Assembly: GCA_017893485.1 (NCBI GenBank)
Contig: CM030362.1
Location: 182,860,175 to 182,924,174 of the forward strand
Direction of reading: 5' to 3'
From: Hemerocallis citrina
Taxonomy: Eukaryota > Streptophyta > Magnoliopsida > Asparagales > Asphodelaceae
DNA length: 64,000 nucleotides
Part shown: piece by piece, positions 12,458-24,905 of the stretch
Numbering within the stretch: the first letter of the stretch is position 1
Layout of the letters: each line of letters opens with the position of its first letter
The notes under the pieces: model-generated
What the model was told of the DNA's origin: nothing
The model's database searches: none
Seen by the model: the letters and a program-made list of their open reading frames with translations, nothing else
Made by a program: the position numbers and the translations under genes

Positions 12458-15400
12458 TGTCATGTCTCGCTTCCTAATATACGGAAATACAGGCACGCAA
12501 CTAAGGCCCGGCGAATGATACGACATTATCCATAAGTTGTATAGTTATAGGCTTAACAATATTTTTATTATACATCCACGCAGGCAAATATAATGATCAT
12601 ATAAACTGAAAATATAAATAACCATCATCTGGGAAATACATAAATATCGGGTCAAGATGCCCGGGAATACAATGTACTAGAATTAAAATAGTACGATGAA
12701 CAGTTTGTTATGACAACTAGATAAGATAGCGACTGAAAGTAAACAATAGGAAGTTGTAATGATGCGGTAATTATTCACGATCATCTAGAAAGTCTATTTG
12801 TCAAGTCCATCAGTACCTGCATAATTAACATCTGGGGTTGGGGAAAAATGTCCATTAGTGCAAGCTTCAGACAGCAAGTAGCAACAAGAAGTAAAATGGC
12901 AAGATAATAAGATATAACATAGAGGGAACAAGCAATACCAGTGCAAATACTGGAGTAGTATGATCATATAAGATGTAAGTAACAATTGTAAACAAGTATA
13001 AACAAGACTTCAAGGTATAATTAATCGATAACCAAAGATCCTGTAATCAAGAATCGGAAATCATGTAATCAAGAATCATGCTTAGTGTCAATCTTAAGTC
13101 TATAGGTTTTATTAACTTATCTAATGCATACAATCATATGTTCCATACTACAAGTTCGGTTGCATATCAATCAAGTGACGTTTAGACTCAAGTAGTGAAT
13201 TCTATAGGATCATGTACTCGGGTGTTCCAGTGATAGTATCAATAAAAAAGATAAGTAATCAAGAATCACTACTCCGGAAAACACGGGCCCCTTCCGAGTA
13301 TACTCCCCTATATTATCCACTACTAAGCTGTACCTTTATAACCCCAGCTTGTTATTCATTTACAATAATTAATCAGAACATGCAATCGGTACGACTAGGG
13401 GAAATGGTGGTATTAAGACAGTTAATCAAGTATCAGGAAAATATCAAGGGCAGTAATTATTGGTATGTCGAGAGGTGAAACATGAACATGTATCAAGGTA
13501 GCAATCATGCAATTATCAAGTGGTATAAAAATGCATGATATGAGAAAATCTATCAACCTAATATATTGGTATAAGTTATTATTACAAGAACAACAATATA
13601 TATAGTTAAATCATACTAACTATAATTAGGACAACAGTACATGTATGTATTAAAACTCACTTTCCTGCTTCAACGGGAATGAGAATCTAGTTCCATCAGA
13701 GATTCTAGAAATTAGACTTTTTTTTTGTTCCAACGGTTATTCATAAAATACATTCTAAGAAGAGTAGATAGGTCTACTAGTCAATTCTTTATGGGTTTCG
13801 TATTCAAGCAACAATATACGTTCAAGTTATCGGGCTTATAACTCTACTATAAAATCATTATTAAATTCTAACAAAAAAAAATATCATTCTCGTATGTGTC
13901 TATTAGTAAGCATGATTTTAGTAGGTCATAATTTTAACAGTAGGATGCATTATTAACTAGTTTACTAGACGATGCATTTTAAAACATATAATTTGAATAC
14001 TCCGACGTTACAGTACTAAAATAGTAATATCTTGCAATCTACTAATCAGATTGAGAAATCATAAGATATTCTGCAATCTAGACTCGGAGGGCTACAATTC
14101 ATATGTATAAAGTTCAAAATTCTAGTAACGGAAACTGGGTCAAATTCTCAATATAAGTTCAAGCAAACGACATGACAGAATTTTTGATATACGATAACAC
14201 GATTAGAAATGTGTTAACGGTTCAAGATTTAAATTAATAGCATGGAACAAGTAACTAGACAATAAAACATGATGATAACAATGCTACTTGTTAACATTTC
14301 AAGAAAAAATGCTTGTCTTTTATGTGACGATTTTGAATATGAGTGAAACGATGGCAAGAAGAGTATCTCAACAGCTATAGTCCACGGCAGTAAGAACGAG
14401 AGCAATAACGGCAACAATAATAAGAATGGCTACAAGCAACAACAAGGAGGTAGCGACACGGCATCGAGTGTAGGTTGTAGGAGACAGTAAGAAGGTAGCG
14501 GCAACACGGCAGCGAGGATTGTTGCATGAGGTGGTTGACGAGTTAGACGGAGAGGAGGCAGTGTGTTCCTATTATCAGGTGTGTGGGGTGAAGAGGCACC
14601 GGCTGTCAGAGTGAGCTACGAGGAGGAGTTGACGGAGTAATAGAGGTCAGCGGTGGAGTGGCAGCACAATGAGGGTGGTGGAGAGGTGGTGGTTTGCAAG
14701 AGAGGAGTGAAGGAGTTGGTTGGGAGGTGGTTATGATGTAGTTGCGGTGATGTTGGGTGGTGAGGCAACAACAACGGTGGGAACCTCGAGTGGTCGAAGG
14801 GACAGCAAGAGAGACGCGGGAGAGCTGGAGTTTCGGATGGGATTCGAGTGGTGATCAGGAGAGGTTCAAGTGTGAGGACAATGAAGAGGAGGATGAAGCT
14901 TCAGGTTATGAAGAGTGGTGGTTTTTTGAGATAGAAATGGTGGTGAAGCTGGAGGTTGGGATGGAGATGGCGTTGCGGTGGAGCGGGTGTAAAAGTTGGC
15001 GAAGGTGGAGGTGGTGCAGATGGTAGAAAGGTTGCAGTGTGAGATGGAGATGCTGGAGTTGAGGAAAGGGTGAAGATGAGCTCGGGTGTATAAGTGAGAG
15101 GGAGACAGTTGGGGAGGTGGTGTGGAGAAGGTGGAGCTCAGGTGGTGGAACAAGGTGATGTGGATTAGGGGCTATTTGGAGCTGGGTTGTAGGCAGTGTT
15201 GAAGGAGGAAGGAGCTTGGGATGTTCGGGGGTGAGGTGGTGGAATGTGTGATGGTGTTGAGGTGGCAAGTGGAGATGGCTGCAATTGGGTTTCTAGTTGA
15301 AGAAGGCAGGGAAGGAAGAAAAGGAGATGAGGTTGAGGCTGCATGTGTGTGTATCTATATATATACACAAATACAGAGGGGTAGTAGGAGGAGGTGGAGG

Positions 15401-15685
15401 TAGTAGAGTAGGAGGAGGTAGGTCATTAATGCCGTAAATGTAGTTGGGGTTGGGGATCGGGTCAGATGGAGATGAATTAGGGGTTATGATTAGGATTAGG
15501 ATTAGGATTAGGAGATTTAATTAGGGTTTGAATTTAAACTCAAAAAATCATAAAAATTTAGAATGGATCCTGAAAATATTTTGGCTCTAACAAGAAAAAA
15601 AATATTGCCCAGTAATGAGTCCAAAAGAAGCGGAAATACAAGAATTCACGTAATAAAATATGTAAAAACGAAACAAAGAGTTACA
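12458..15685 (+). mobile_element. Solo LTR (3.2 kb) of a Ty3/gypsy element inserted in copia 1
   Basis: Begins TGTCATGTCTCGCTTCC and ends AAAGAGTTACA, flanked by a perfect 5-bp duplication GTTTA. No gag-pol and no primer-binding site, so it fits an LTR left by LTR-LTR recombination. It is homologous to the opposite-strand LTR at 1520-4482. The 3' third (about 14400-15400) is purine-rich with long low-complexity frames in several registers, which I do not regard as genes. The ~200 bp before the end hold the usual U5-like AT-rich segment. Confidence 0.85.
15484..15512. repeat. (GGATTA)n short tandem repeat
   Basis: About four units of GGATTA within the solo LTR, followed by AATTAGGGTTT. Too short and of the wrong unit for plant telomere repeat. 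Confidence 0.8.
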
Positions 15686-15690
15686 GTTTA
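15686..15690. repeat. Target-site duplication GTTTA, right copy
   Basis: Matches 12453-12457 exactly and marks the re-entry into copia 1. Confidence 0.85.
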
Positions 15691-16250
15691 CCTCCTCTCA
15701 GTATTCCTTCTCGTACACCTTGAGCCATGGCCATTACTCCAGTCTTGTCTTCTTCTGCTGATTATGTCATCCTCAGCAATGTCTCGCTCAGCTGGAACTT
15801 AAACACTCGGGTCAATCTACCAATGCTGGCTCCCCTGCCCCGACTTTTTCTGTTACTCCTGATATGAATTCTTCCTGGCTTTTAGATTCTAGTGCATCAC
15901 ATCATCTTACTAGCAATTTTACACTCCTCCCCACTAGCACTACACTTCCCTCTCACTTTACATCACCACACACTGTCGATGGCTCACTACTCTTCACTTC
16001 ACACTCAGGATCTAGTAGCACTCCCACTGTCACATCACAATTCATACTTTATGCCCCTCACTTAGCCATAAACTTTATTTTCATTAGTGCTTTATGCGAT
16101 AGTGGCCTTACCGTTACCTTTACTTCTTTGGAAAGTTCTATATAGGATCCACAGACTGGTCATACGATTGGGCAGGCTAGCCGACGTGGTCATCTATATT
16201 ATCTAGATTTTCTTCATGATCATGGTTCTAGTTCTAGTTTTGCTGGTGTC
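15691..16250 (+). pseudogene. Copia 1 gag end / protease region
   Basis: Ty1/copia aspartic protease. The frame from 15864 gives SWLLDSSASHHLTSN; the family consensus around the catalytic residue is LLDSGASHH, so Gly is replaced by Ser next to the active Asp. Later CDSGLTVTF marks the end of the domain, followed by a stop near 16143. The start of this segment (CCTCCTCTCAGTATTCC) aligns with the second copia near 42710. Confidence 0.75.
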
Positions 16251-17560
16251 GTGTGCCATGATGTCGACTTGTGGCACAGACGCTTAGGTCATATTAGCCA
16301 GTCTCTTTTAAAGTGTTTAGTTCGTAGTGGTGCTCTTGGTCAATTTAATTTTACTCATTTATCTATTTGTCAGGGTTATAAGTTGACAAAACACTTAGCC
16401 CTTCCTTTTAATAATAAAATTATTTCTCAGTCCACTCATGCATTTCAACTTATTCATTCTGACATATGGGGATCTTCTCTTGTACCTTCTAGCAAAGACT
16501 ATCTCTATTATGTTAGTTTCATAGATGATTTCACACGCTACAAATGGGTGTTCCTTTTGTGCCATCGATCTGAGATTACTGACATTTACCAGGTCTTTAT
16601 GATCATGATTCATACTCAGTTCGGCGTGTGCATCAAGATCTTTTGCTCAGATGGTGCTCGTGAGTACACTTTCACCACTATGAGATATCAATTTTCAGTC
16701 TCACGGCACACTTTTTTAGCAGGCATGCCCTCATACACATGAACAAAATGGTGTAGCTTAATGCAAGCATCATCAGATTCTTGAGACAACTCGCGCTCTT
16801 CTACTCTCTTCTTCTGTTCCTTGTATTTTCTGGGTTGAAGCTGTCATGACTTCTGTCAGCCTCATTAATATCACTCCCTCATCTACCCTAATGGTACGAC
16901 ACCTCATGAGGCTCTTCACCACTCTCCACTGGACTACAGTGTGATTTGTACCTTTGAGTGCACCTATTACGTCATTCTCTCTCCCACTAAGTGCACCAAG
17001 CTGACCGCCCAGGCTACTAAGTGCGTTCACCTATGCATCAGTTTTGAGCACAAATGATATTGTTGCTTTAATCCCTTGGCGCATCGTGTCTGTATCTCTC
17101 GTCATGTCTCCTTTGTGGAAGACTCTTCTTACTACATGTCCTCTCCTAAGGATACTCGCTTTCTCGATTCCCCGGTTCTCTCGACTACCTCACCTACCAC
17201 ATATTCATGCATTCTATTCAATCCCACTCCTTTAGCTCATCAACCATCTCATATAGAAATTACAACTCCTGCCCCTCTCACTAAGGCCCCTCCTGCACCA
17301 CCTTCATCCCCACAGCCACATGCATGCACACTACCGGGATCCCCACAACCACATGCACCCACACCACTTGCATCCCCACAACTGCATCCACCCACACCAC
17401 TGACCTCACCTCCACACCCTGCACATCCACCAATGGTTTGTCAGTCTACCCATTCCACTTTGGGCATCCCACGGGCAAGTTATACACCTGATGCTACTGG
17501 TTCTTCTGACCAGTTTGGCATTGCTACCCTGGTCTCTTACTCACCATAATTTCATGCATA
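16251..17560 (+). pseudogene. Copia 1 GAG-pre-integrase and integrase
   Basis: VDLWHRRLGHISQSLL is the GAG-pre-integrase signature with the zinc-binding His. HSDIWG and CSDGAREYT supply the first two acidic residues of the D,D-35-E catalytic core. The frame breaks near 16740, just before the segment corresponding to the third acidic residue (AERK in the sister copy), and continues as a Pro/His/Ser-rich C-terminal part (about 17160-17540) in other frames. Integrase would insert cDNA; this copy cannot be translated as one protein. Confidence 0.8.
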
Positions 17561-18300
17561 TCTCACCGCTATACACTCTACACGTGATCTCAGAACTTAT
17601 CAGGAAGCTATTCAATGGCACTTGGAATGTTGTTCCACTACCAGAGGGCATCGAGAATGTTAGTTACAAATGGATCTTCAAGGTCAAATTCAACCTGATG
17701 GCTCCATTGAGTGGCACAAGGCTCATCTAGTTACCCGAGGATTTACTCAGAAGCATTGCATTTATTATGATGAGACTTTTGCTCCAGTTGCACAGTTCAC
17801 TACAGTTCGTACTCTTCTTACTGTTGCTGCCATCCGTCAGCGGTCGTCATACCAGATGGACCTGAAGAATGTCTTTCTTCATTATACTTTATCTGAGGTA
17901 GTTTACATGCAACCTCATCTTGGCCTTACCACACCTCCTCGTCATGTTGCTGACTATGCCAGTCTATATATGGTATGAAATAGGCTCCTCGAGCCTGGTT
18001 TGAGTGTTTTTGCCGTGTCATCACATAGGCAGGTTTCAGTTAGAGTTCACAGGATCACTTTATGTTTATGCAGTCATTACCACAGGGGAGCATATTTCTA
18101 CTACTATATGTTGATGATATGATTATTACTGGGATGACTCAGCAAGCATTGCATCCACTCAAAGATACCTTCACCAACAATTTTATATGAATTATCCTTG
18201 CAGATTACGTTATTTTTGGGGTTTGAAGATTGCCCAGGTCTCTCGGGGACACTCATTTCTCAGTAGAAATACACATCAGACATTATTTATGTTGTAAGTT
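17561..18300 (+). pseudogene. Copia 1 reverse transcriptase
   Basis: Matches the Ty1/copia RT (RVT_2) family: GTWNVVPLPEGIENVSYKWI then, after a frame change near 17690, DGSIEWHKAHLVTRGFTQ, YDETFAPVAQFTTVRTLL and YQMDLKNVFLH. The catalytic YVDDM box is legible near 18107-18120. Stops at about 17980 and 18190 and frame changes make it non-functional. Same family as the pol at 42.7-46.0 kb. Confidence 0.8.
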
Positions 18301-18761
18301 CTCTCTGACAGCCAATCAATTGATACCCCCTTAGAGCTTCGTCCCACAGATGGTGAGCTCCTCCCCGATCCCACTATATACAGGCAGATTGTTGGACAGT
18401 TTGTCTATTTATTCATGACTAAACTCGATATTGCTCATGCAATTAGTACTGTCAGTCAATTTATTTTTGCTCCTCGATCAGTTCACCGCATTGCCCTTTT
18501 TTGGATACTCAGATATCTTCGGGGCCACTATCAAGAAATAAGAATCTGTTGGGCAGGAGATCCTACTAGCAGGTGGTCTACCACAGGTTTTGTATCTTCC
18601 TTTGTGATTCGCTGATCTCATGGCAAAGCAAGAAATAAGCATTTGTTGCATGTTCTTCCACAAGAGCAGAGTACAGAGCAATGACAGCTACCACTAGAGA
18701 AATTATTCATGTTCGGTGGCTATTATCATATATGGGCGTTGCTCTCACAAGAGCTACTCCT
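18301..18761 (+). pseudogene. Copia 1 RNase H, first part
   Basis: Includes GELLPDPT, RQIVGQFVYL and the TKLDIAHAISTVSQF segment typical of the copia RT-RNase H connection (consensus RPDIAYAV), then the start of RNase H (WAGDPTSRWSTTGF). It is interrupted at 18762 by a DNA element and resumes at 19253. Confidence 0.7.
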
Positions 18762-19252
18762 TTTTAGTATTGGTATAAATAACTGAAACCCAGACCTGAC
18801 CTGGACCCGGCATTGGACCGGAATCGACTCAGCATATCCGGGTCCAGGTCTGGGTCAGGGTCCTAAAATGGGACCCGTTGTACTTTCAGGTCCGAGTTCG
18901 GGTCCGCTCAAAAGAGATCCGACCCGGACCCGGACCCGAGCCCGTTATAAAAAAACCCAAAAAATCAACATAAAAATAAATATTCTATATCCTCATCCCT
19001 CCCCTCCTTCCTCCTCAATTCCAAATCTTCCTCTTCCAAACTCAAAACTCATGCATTTTTCTTCTCTCCTCTATTCTAAATGCTCCACTCACCGCTCACA
19101 CTCCTGCTCCTACCCGAACAGGTAGGAATATTTTAACAGGACCCGAACCCGGTACTCACGGATTCGGGTCCGGGTCCAATTTTTGGACCCGTAGGGGACC
19201 GAGTCCGGGTCCGGGTAGTGAAGGACCCGACCCGACCCGACCCGATACCAAT
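18762..19252. mobile_element. Non-autonomous DNA transposon with GGGTCC iterons
   Basis: A 491-bp insertion in the copia RNase H, flanked by the 9-bp direct repeat GCTACTCCT (18753-18761 and 19253-19261). Left end carries ATTGGTAT, right end ATACCAAT, and both ends are rich in GGTCCGGGTC / GACCCGGACC iterations. Alignment to copia 2 near 45810 shows a clean insertion. No transposase. A 9-bp duplication suggests MULE-like, whereas GGGTCGGG iterons are common in hAT-type MITEs; superfamily left open. Confidence 0.7.
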
Positions 19253-19468
19253 GCTACTCCTCTTCACTGTGACAACCAGAGTTCCTTGCATATTGCAAGC
19301 ACCCCAGTATTTCATGAGCAGACAAAGCACATAGAGATTGACTAGTCATTATGTTACTTCATTCTATGACTTCTTCACTTCAGACAGCAAAATTCTTTAT
19401 GAAATCTCACACTATGCAGAGGTTTTGATACTTGGTGAGATAACTCACACTGGTAGATCCACCGTGAG
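19253..19468 (+). pseudogene. Copia 1 RNase H, end
   Basis: Continues the RNase H after the DNA element ([13 protein letters not shown], in the frame matching the sister copy's LHCNNRSALHIAS) down to a sequence matching ...CTTGGTGGGTAAACTCACACTG of copia 2. It stops just short of the polypurine tract. The 3' LTR is absent: LINE-like sequence follows at once. Confidence 0.65.
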
Positions 19469-19469
19469 A

Positions 19470-19660
19470 TGTTCAAATGCCTTTCATTAATGCAAATGGA
19501 AAGATACGAAGCAACAGTAGCATTAGAATTATAGGCTAGCGGGAACAGATCCGGGAAAACAATTTTTAGCTTATTGCTTCCAATCCAAAAGTCGGTCCAA
19601 AACCTAACAGTTTTCAAAGGCCACATTTGAATGGTTCAGAGGCTTTCCAGACCTCTTTCC
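19470..19660 (-). pseudogene. LINE (L1-type) ORF2 C-terminal fragment
   Basis: Minus-strand translation reads VRFWTDFWIGSNKL...FPDLFPLA, which fits the plant LINE ORF2 motif downstream of the RT (consensus IRFWxDxWxGxxPLxxxFPxLF). Only about 50 residues remain and no poly-A tail is recognisable. It replaces the 3' end of copia 1, suggesting a deletion or rearrangement there. Confidence 0.65.
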
Positions 19661-19689
19661 AAAATATGAAAATATGAAATGTCATTTTT

Positions 19690-19887
19690 TTTGAGAAGAT
19701 AAGACCTATAATTAGTGAACTACTCTTGTATACTAGTTAGGGTTGTTAATAGAATGATACCTTGTTCTGTATGTTGAGAATGATCGCTCTTGTTATAACA
19801 GTTAATTTCCTATTCACTCTTGTTATATTGAACTGTGATAAATTTTTTCTTACTAATGCTTGTTAACTATGAAAAATTTGCAAAACT
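19690..19887. repeat. Host-derived segment, copy A (first half)
   Basis: Non-TE sequence such as TTGTTCTGTATGTTGA and TTGTTATAAC aligns with 39690-39850 (copy B). The copy is interrupted at 19888 by the CACTA element and resumes at 29178. Copy B adjoins the fimbrin 3' flank, so both appear to derive from that region. Confidence 0.55.
19885..19887. repeat. CACTA target-site duplication ACT, left
   Basis: ACT directly precedes the CACTAC terminus and is found again at 29178-29180; 3-bp duplications are diagnostic of CACTA elements. Confidence 0.8.
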
Positions 19888-19899
19888 CACTACAACACA
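19888..19899 (+). repeat. CACTA terminal inverted repeat, left
   Basis: CACTACAACACA, exact inverse of 29166-29177. Confidence 0.9.
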
Positions 19900-19904
19900 C
19901 AATG

Positions 19905-20220
19905 TATTCACCGGCATTTTTTTCGAATTTACACCGGCATTTAAAAATGTCGGTGTAACATTCACCGGCGTTTATAAAAACACCGGTCCAAATGCCGCCG
20001 AAGCAAGCGTCGCAGAATACTATGGGTCTACACCGGCGATTTTACAGAACGCCGGTAAATCTTGTGTATACACCGGCGGCCGTAAAAATGCCAGTGTATG
20101 GGTATTTCTAAGTGCCCTATTTTCAGCTGATATACATTCACCGGCGTTATATAAACGCCGCCGTAGGCGCTGTAATTTTGTTTAAAATCTACGTAAAAAT
20201 GCCGGTGTAGGTATATAATT
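19905..20220. repeat. CACTA left sub-terminal repeat region
   Basis: Multiple direct and inverted copies of an ACCGGC-containing decamer (TTCACCGGCATTT, ACACCGGCATTT, AAATGCCGGTGTA). In EnSpm elements such arrays are binding sites for the TNPA-type protein. The same motifs recur at the right end. Confidence 0.85.
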
Positions 20221-20448
20221 TTTTTAAAAAATTTTTTAAAAAAAACCATGCAGCACTCTTACAATCAAAACCAAAATATGGAGTTCAAATTATTGAACTA
20301 CAAACAGTGAAAGAGAATACTTTCACTCTCAAATTCAGGCAAAAATGCTACTAACTGAAATGAATCTTATACTTTAATAATACTCATGAGATAACTGTCA
20401 ATTGAAACCAAAACGTAAGTTCAAACAGGATTATTTCATCACTAATCA

Positions 20449-20920
20449 CTCCTCTGTAAATCATAGTATGCAACTTCCGTTACATAATCCATCTCATCAT
20501 CACTTACAAGCCTATTTGGCAAAGAACAATCTCATTTTCAAACCCAAGCAACAAGCATGAACAATCTCATTTTCAAACCCAAGCAATCCCCTTTCATGAT
20601 ATAATTGTATATAAAGTTTAAATAAAAAATTTCCATCACTAGTCGCTCCTCAAAAAATCATAATGTGCAACTTCAGATATATGATCCATCTCATCTCCAA
20701 ATTCAGACAAAAAAGCATCTCCAAATTCACTTAAAAACCAAGCAACAAGCATGAACAATCTCATTTTCAAACCCAAGCAATCCCCTTTCATGATATAATT
20801 GTATATAAAGTTTAAATAAAAAAATTTCATCACTAGTTGCTCCTCAAAAAATCATAGTGTGCAACTTCAAATATACGATCCATCTCATCTCCAAATTCAG
20901 ACAAAAAAGCATCTCCAAAT
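20449..20920. repeat. 194-bp satellite array, left part
   Basis: Tandem monomers marked by CAAAAAATCATA(A/G)TGTGCAACTTC near 20649 and 20844, with a diverged first unit near 20450. The array is interrupted at 20921 by a solo LTR and resumes at 27029. Confidence 0.9.
20916..20920. repeat. Target-site duplication CAAAT, left
   Basis: CAAAT precedes the LTR start TGTAGCGCCCC and is repeated at 27029-27033. Joining the flanks restores a normal satellite monomer. Confidence 0.9.
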
Positions 20921-22439
20921 TGTAGCGCCCCGATTTCCAATACTGGGAAACCGTGACACGAGCCAAGACCTTTTCTTCAATTAGTCACAATACACAGAAA
21001 AACAGGAGAATTTAAAACTTTTTATTCTTACAATAAAGTTACAATATTACCTTTACAATTCCAAGTATTACAACCCTCAACAAATTACATCAGAGTACAA
21101 AGAATGAAGAACAACACTTGGTAACTCTCACTTGAGTACTTCTCAACTAATAGATAGTCAATACATATACTGCAGCGGAACTAAACATAACACTGACTCC
21201 TTGCTTTCCTCGCCTTGAGTCCTCCTGAATCTCGCCCTTGTACTTTGGCGATCCAGTACCTATGGAAGTGGGGACGTCAGTATTCACTGACGCTTAAAGG
21301 CTGATCATATAGCAGCGAATCTCCCAAACAACATACAAAATATAGCAATGGTGTTGGTGTAGTTTAAGTGTTCGTGAGTGCTATGACTAGACTCTAATGC
21401 GATATTTAAATAGAACTAGGATGCTTCCTATTCTAATGTCAGCGAGTCTCCGAAGCAACATGCATCCCATACTACATGCGCCCCATCTCAAACCGTTTCT
21501 CCATACATAGGGATTTAAACCCGCGTTATGAATTCTAATTGTGCACAACCTGTTCCTGACAGATACAACGTGACTGATGAGGTTGCAGACGTGGTCAAGT
21601 CCCACTAATGCAGTTTGCCAGTGGTGTCCATGCTGCCACTGCTATCTGGCTACCGGACCTCACTCAAAAACCTGACGAACCGTCGGGGATACAGCTAACA
21701 GGGGAGCCCCCTGCCGCCCCCTGGTCGGACCGTAGTCCATGGCCTGTTCGCCCTCTTGGCATAGGACCTAACAGAGTTCCGGGGGTCCATCCCCCCTAGC
21801 TCCGCCCGCCTTATTATGGCACTTCAGGAATTAACAATCAGGATACGCAACTCATGTCCCCAACTCGTGAGAAGGCATCGTACGTATCCCTTTTGACAGG
21901 AAGGTACAACCCGATAACGCCACCTAAGATCTGCCCTAAGGGGCAAGTAGGTCGTGAGGCGTCCCCTACAACCAAATCCTCTCCTTCCGGTAAGGGTCTA
22001 AGTAAATGGTCTTTATAAGTCACTACCCTAATGATGTCCCTAGCCCTAAATAATCCTAGGGGTGACAATATTGTAGCACCACATGCTAGGTCTTAAATTA
22101 GACCTTGCAAGATAACTCTACTAGGCTGCTCAACCTAGATTTACCAGAATCCCTCAGAATCCGGTTCATGGCCTATCGATCCAAGACCTTGGCCGTACGA
22201 ATATACATGCATGCCGCTACCCTAAACTTGGATTCCGTCTATACTCTGGTCCTCGATCAACCTACACTGGTTAAGATTCGACGGTACACAAGGAGTGACT
22301 CCTCCACAGTTCCTTAGGGTAAGAAAACATATGTCTTGATGGTCGATAGCCCTTAGGGTAGTAATATCACCCTAGACGAGCACAACGAACTGTGTACTAG
22401 CTAACAAGCTATACACGAGTGACAACCACATAAGAGCCA

Positions 22440-22660
22440 ATAAGCTATGTATGAAACAATAACTACCTACGAGCCAGGCGGGCCTCGTAGGAGATAACCA
22501 CGTACATACCAGCCAAATAAGCCGCGTATGAGACCAACAGCTACGCACGGGCCGGTCGGGCCGCGTACGAGACAATAACCTACATACAAGCCGAATAGAC
22601 TACGTATGAGACCCACAGCTACATACGGGCCAGTCGAGCCACGTACGAGCACAACCATAT
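22440..22660. repeat. GC-richer tandem repeat (~86 bp) within the giant LTR
   Basis: Segments of the form TACG(A/C)(G/A)GGCC...CGTA(C/T)GAGAC...ACAGCTAC recur 2-3 times. They stand out from the AT-rich surroundings because of their CGTACG/GGGCC content. Confidence 0.6.
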
Positions 22661-23899
22661 GCAAACAACCATACAGGTAATCAATCTTAAAAGCAACCAA
22701 CGTGCTTACTAGCAAACTTGATCTTCTATTATTAGAAGCAACAGAAGAATCTACTAATAGTCTGTGATCGGTATTTTACTAAGGAAGAACCAAAGGCGAC
22801 ATAACAGCCTTTATCAACTAACTATTTCTAGTGGTCTTCCCAATCCTTATTACTTCAACCTATAGCGCCTTAAGTAAGGCATACAATTGCAAGCATCTTC
22901 CTACGACAATCTAATCATATAACACAACCACTCACCACAATACTCCTAAGTGCGGATATGATTAAGCATGTACTTATATCAATCTTAGCATGAAAACCAC
23001 TACGATCTAGACATGAAGTCCACTACGGTCAAGCATAGGTTATAACTTGAGCGTGAATGTTTACTACTTATCATGACTAATCACCACAACCCAAGCATGG
23101 ATATATAACTAGTATGAACATACAACATTCCAAGGCATGGTAGGTATTCTAAGATTAATCCTACAACATTCTAAGCATGTATTTAAACTTTAGCATGGCA
23201 TGCCTCATTTCTAGACATGGTATGCTACCTTAACATTGACATATGGCATGGTGTACATTTTAGTAACATTCTAGTCATGTATACTAGTTAAGTATCAACC
23301 TACAACATAGCATGAGTTTCTACAACAATTCTAGCATGGATATGACATAACATAAAAATCGCTACAACTAACCATAGATAGTTACCTCAATTTAAGCATG
23401 AGTATCTACGATATTTTAAGCATGAATATCATTAACATGGATACCATTTACTTAACATAAACAATCATTAGCATGGTCATCTACTAACTTAACATAGACA
23501 ATAATTAGCATGACATCTACTAACTTAGCATGAATAATGATTAAGCATGATCATCTACTAACATAGCATGAACATATACTTATCCAAGCATGGATATCAT
23601 GTAAGCATGAATATTTATTTGATCTAGCATGGTATATAACTTTCCTATAAGCATGTAAGCATGGATAAATTTATATATCATGATATCCACTTTCCTACAA
23701 CAATCTAAGCCTAGATAAATGAAACTAGCATGGTATACTACTTTCTTACAATCATCTAAGTATAGACAAATTTAGCTAGCATGGTATACTACTTTCCTAC
23801 TATCATCTAAGCACGAATCTTATTAAGCATGAATAACTACTAATCATGAATATCTTACTAAGCATGGATAACTACTAATATGAACATACAACATTCCTA

Positions 23900-24905
23900 A
23901 GTATATATACATATACTTCTAAACATGGTAAGTAATTTTAGCATTTATCTTACAACATGTATATCACTCCTAAACATGGTAGATAATTTTAGCATTAATC
24001 CTACAACATGTATATCATTCCTACACATGATAGATAATTTTAGCATTAATCCTACAACATTCTAAGCATGAATAATACTTCTAAGCATGGTAGATAATTT
24101 TAGAATGAATCCTACAACATTCTAAGCATAAATAACACTTCTAAGCATGGTAGATAATTTTAGAATGAATCCTACAACATTCTAAGCATACATAATACCT
24201 CTAAGCATGGTAGATAATTTTAGAATGAATCCTACAACATTCTAAGCATAAATAATACTTCTAAGCATGGTAGATAATTTTAGAATGGATCCTACAACAT
24301 TCTAAGCATAAATAATACTTCTAAGCATGGTAGATAATTTTAGAATGAATCCCACAACATTCTAAGCATAAATAATACTTCTAAGCATGGTAGATAATTT
24401 TAGAATGAATCCCACAACATTCTAAGCATAAATAATACTTCTAAGCATGGTAGATAATTTTAGAATGAATCCTACAAAATTCTAAGCATAAATAATACTT
24501 CTAAGCATGGTAAATAATTTTAGAATGAATCCTACAACATTCTAAGCATAAATAACACTTCTAAGCATGGTAGATAATTTTAGAATGAATCCTACAACAT
24601 TCTAAGCATCAGTAACACTTCTAAGCATGGTAGATAATTTTAGAATGAATCCTACAACATTCTAAGCATAAATAATACTTCTAAGCATGGTAGATAATTT
24701 TAGAATGAATCCTACAACATTCTAAGCATAAATAACACTTCTAAGCATGGTAGATAATTTTAGAATGAATCCTACAACATTCTAAGCATAAATAATACTT
24801 CTAAGCATGGTAGATAATTTTAGAATGAATCCTACAACATTCTAAGCATAAATAATACTTCTAAAACATGGTAGATAATTTTAGAATGAATCCTACAACA
24901 TTCTA
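23900..24905. repeat. 60-bp minisatellite array within the giant LTR
   Basis: From 24061 to about 24900 there are 14 near-identical 60-bp units (core CTTCTAAGCATGGTAGATAA, then a TTTTAGAATGAATCC segment). Three or four more diverged units precede them from about 23900. Period is exactly 60 bp until a 2-bp insertion near 24865. Variants differ by one or two substitutions, pointing to recent expansion. Confidence 0.95.

Noticed and set aside
14757..15403. Overlapping ORFs on both strands (Trp/Glu-rich plus, His/Pro-rich minus)
   Set aside because: GGTGG/GAGG-biased composition in the 3' part of a solo LTR keeps several frames open by chance; no domain.
15484..15512. GGATTA repeats considered as interstitial telomere
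   Set aside because: Plant telomere unit is TTTAGGG; only about four hexamers of a different unit occur.
24061..24905. Regular 60-bp repeats considered as a CRISPR array
   Set aside because: No repeat/spacer alternation: the whole 60-bp unit is repeated, and the context is a plant LTR.
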